Assembly: GCA_007136055.1 (NCBI GenBank) | Contig: SLHT01000293.1 | Coordinates: forward strand, 1 to 5,934 | Origin: Syntrophomonadaceae bacterium | GTDB taxonomy: Bacteria; Bacillota; Dethiobacteria; DTU022 | DNA length: 5,934 nucleotides | Direction of reading: 5' to 3' | Shown: one piece after another, positions 4,715 through 5,934 of the stretch | Layout of the letters: each line of letters begins with the position of its first letter | Numbering within the stretch: the stretch's first letter is position 1 | The notes under the pieces: model-generated | Seen by the model: the letters and a program-made list of their open reading frames with translations, nothing else | Database searches by the model: none | Told to the model about the DNA's origin: nothing | Translations under genes and position numbers: made by a program

Positions 4715-5299
4715 TTAATTTATAGGAATTTCGCTTATAGAACCTTCAACAACAAATTCTGTTTCTCTTCCTTCGCCAAAAATTCTGCCTGACATTAAAC
4801 TAAACCTTTTTGATAACTGATTGCTATCAAGAAGTCTTTTTACATTACTAAAATTAACACTTTCTGAATCATACTTTCCCATTACTGCAACAATAAAAGC
4901 TGTTGAATGATTAATTTTGAATTCAGGATACGACCATTCACCAGTTTCTGGTATGCGACTCGCATAGTAATTATTATTCATATTTAGCTCATCGCTTAAC
5001 TCTTTAAGCTTTATTAGATCATCTCGAATATTAGGATACCAGTTTGGAGCAAATTTAAGCTCAATTATAGCAATAATTTTCTTATCATCACATATTATTA
5101 TGTCGGGTTTATATTTAGGAGAGCCAGTAGCGTAATATTCAATAACTGGTTCAACATATACTTTTCTATATGGCACATTTCTGATATGTTCTCTTAGAAC
5201 TTTATACAGCACAGCCTGTAAACAGCTTTCTGAATTAATGAGCCCTTCTTTGTAATCCATGCCTACTTCTCCCCATATTTGTTCTAAAGATATACTCAT
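4715..5299 (-). CDS. PD-(D/E)XK nuclease-fold protein
   Basis: This 194-residue soluble protein has a clear PD-(D/E)XK signature: P65-D66 followed by hydrophobic strands and E80-L-K82 (KPDIIICDDKKIIAIIELKF). Glu24 in a preceding helix could complete the metal site. The rest has no recognisable DNA-binding domain. Such cores occur in restriction enzymes, repair nucleases and defence effectors; the substrate cannot be read from sequence. The start is ATG 5299-5297, preceded by AGGAGG (5311-5306) at 6 nt spacing, a strong site. It stops 135 bp before the DUF4268 remnant, another nuclease-like gene on the same strand, and 95 bp after the PKD gene. A TATAAT at 5340-5335 suggests its own promoter. 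No terminator is evident after its stop. The function is unknown; a defence role is inferred from fold and neighbours only. Confidence 0.72.
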   Translation of the reverse strand: MSISLEQIWGEVGMDYKEGLINSESCLQAVLYKVLREHIRNVPYRKVYVEPVIEYYATGSPKYKPDIIICDDKKIIAIIELKFAPNWYPNIRDDLIKLKELSDELNMNNNYYASRIPETGEWSYPEFKINHSTAFIVAVMGKYDSESVNFSNVKRLLDSNQLSKRFSLMSGRIFGEGRETEFVVEGSISEIPIN

Positions 5300-5334
5300 A
5301 CCTATCCTCCTTTCAGGAACTATAAGATTTGCAG

Positions 5335-5340
5335 ATTATA
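5335..5340 (-). promoter_or_regulatory. Possible -10 box for the PD-(D/E)XK gene
   Basis: The minus strand reads TATAAT, 35 nt upstream of the ATG at 5299, which leaves a leader of suitable length for the AGGAGG site. I see no matching -35 hexamer 16-18 bp upstream and no TGn extension, so support is weak. Confidence 0.25.
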
Positions 5341-5394
5341 CTCATATTGTTGAATGGGAGCATAATGATTGGCATCTGCTTAAGTTAAACACAG

Positions 5395-5934
5395 CTACTT
5401 CGGCTCTGCTCTCCAGTCCACACTAAGACCACTTTGCAAAGGTCTATTATTATAGTTTGGCCAATTTGCTAACATACTCCAAACCCCATCTAATGTCAAA
5501 TTATTGAAGTCTCTTGTATGCCCACTTCCATTAAAATGGCAACTAACCCCCTTGTAATGTAAAATCATAGATGGAACCGCACTACATGCATTCCAGGTAA
5601 CTTTTGTGATAACCGCACTATTGTAGTTCTGATAAATGTGTGGATGATAACCTTGCCCCTCGTATCCTTGTGGATTTCTAGATAAAGTCAAAAATTGAGT
5701 CCCCGTTAAAGTGCTAAGTGGAGCATAGGCAACATTTATAGTCTGAGTGTTTTGTCCAGTGTTAAAATGATTGTCAAATACTACCAAGGTTATTCTATAA
5801 TCTCCTATAGATGCGTAGCTCTTTGTCACGGTTGAGCTAGAAGTGTTAACATTTGAACCATCACCAAAATCCCATTCGTAACTCTCAATTGTCCCGTCCG
5901 GAGAATGTGAAGCTGAAGCATTGATAGTAATCGT
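5395..5934 (-). CDS. PKD-domain protein, C-terminal part (runs off window)
   Basis: Only the last 179 codons are present; the frame is open to the right edge, so the apparent GTG start at 5829 is internal. Visible residues 1-71 form most of a PKD domain: SPDGTIESYEWDFGDGS (about 11-27) is the hallmark loop and strand, followed by S-Y-A-S-I-G-D-Y-R-I-T-L-V-V-F-D (39-54). PKD domains are immunoglobulin-like folds mostly found in secreted or surface proteins. The remaining about 108 residues are rich in Asn, Gly, Tyr and Trp, with two Cys (about 117 and 132) that could form a disulfide if exported. They form a terminal region I do not recognise. There is no C-terminal membrane anchor or sorting motif. 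The enzymatic or binding part, and any signal peptide, would lie upstream outside the window. Confidence 0.82.
   Translation of the reverse strand, partial: TITINASASHSPDGTIESYEWDFGDGSNVNTSSSTVTKSYASIGDYRITLVVFDNHFNTGQNTQTINVAYAPLSTLTGTQFLTLSRNPQGYEGQGYHPHIYQNYNSAVITKVTWNACSAVPSMILHYKGVSCHFNGSGHTRDFNNLTLDGVWSMLANWPNYNNRPLQSGLSVDWRAEPK

Noticed and set aside
5395..5829. GTG at 5829 as the start of a 144-codon gene
   Set aside because: The frame is open to the window edge and the PKD hallmark W-D-F-G-D-G lies upstream of this codon, so the GTG is internal.

Overview
The window (all genes on the minus strand, AT-rich) looks like chromosomal DNA of an endospore-forming Firmicute, most likely a Clostridia-class organism. 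The anchor is a full-length spoVS gene (86 codons, strong AGGAGG ribosome binding site). The GGGACGGTT-type palindromes found here are, as far as I recall, common in Clostridia. No species can be named from the sequence alone.

Read in the direction of transcription (5934 to 1), the order is: (i) the 3' end of a gene for a PKD-domain, probably cell-surface protein (5934-5395); (ii) a 194-residue protein with a PD-(D/E)XK nuclease core (5299-4715); (iii) the broken 5' end of a DUF4268-type nuclease-like gene (4579-4381), killed by an in-frame TAA at codon 16 and cut by an insertion at codon 66; (iv) the insertion, about 170 bp, bounded by two hairpin repeats and holding the first 22 codons of a decayed IS200/REP-associated (Y1) transposase (4380-4211); (v) a 555-residue multi-pass membrane protein of unknown function (4064-2397), with a REP-like half-site just after its stop; (vi) about 300 bp with no clear gene; (vii) spoVS (2101-1841); (viii) about 300 bp with no clear gene but a terminator-like hairpin; (ix) a DNA methyltransferase with a TTG start (1538-282); (x) 21 bp later, the first 86 codons of a second gene (260-1), most likely the partner restriction endonuclease.

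Functionally, the stretch mixes one conserved sporulation gene with accessory material. A type II restriction-modification pair lies at one end, a nuclease-fold protein and a dead nuclease gene lie at the other, and an orphan membrane protein sits between them. This resembles a small, turning-over defence or accessory region next to a core gene. I see no tRNA, rRNA, CRISPR array or complete insertion sequence. The most informative non-genic signal is the miniature transposase-derived element inside the DUF4268 pseudogene, together with its related half-site about 1.8 kb away.
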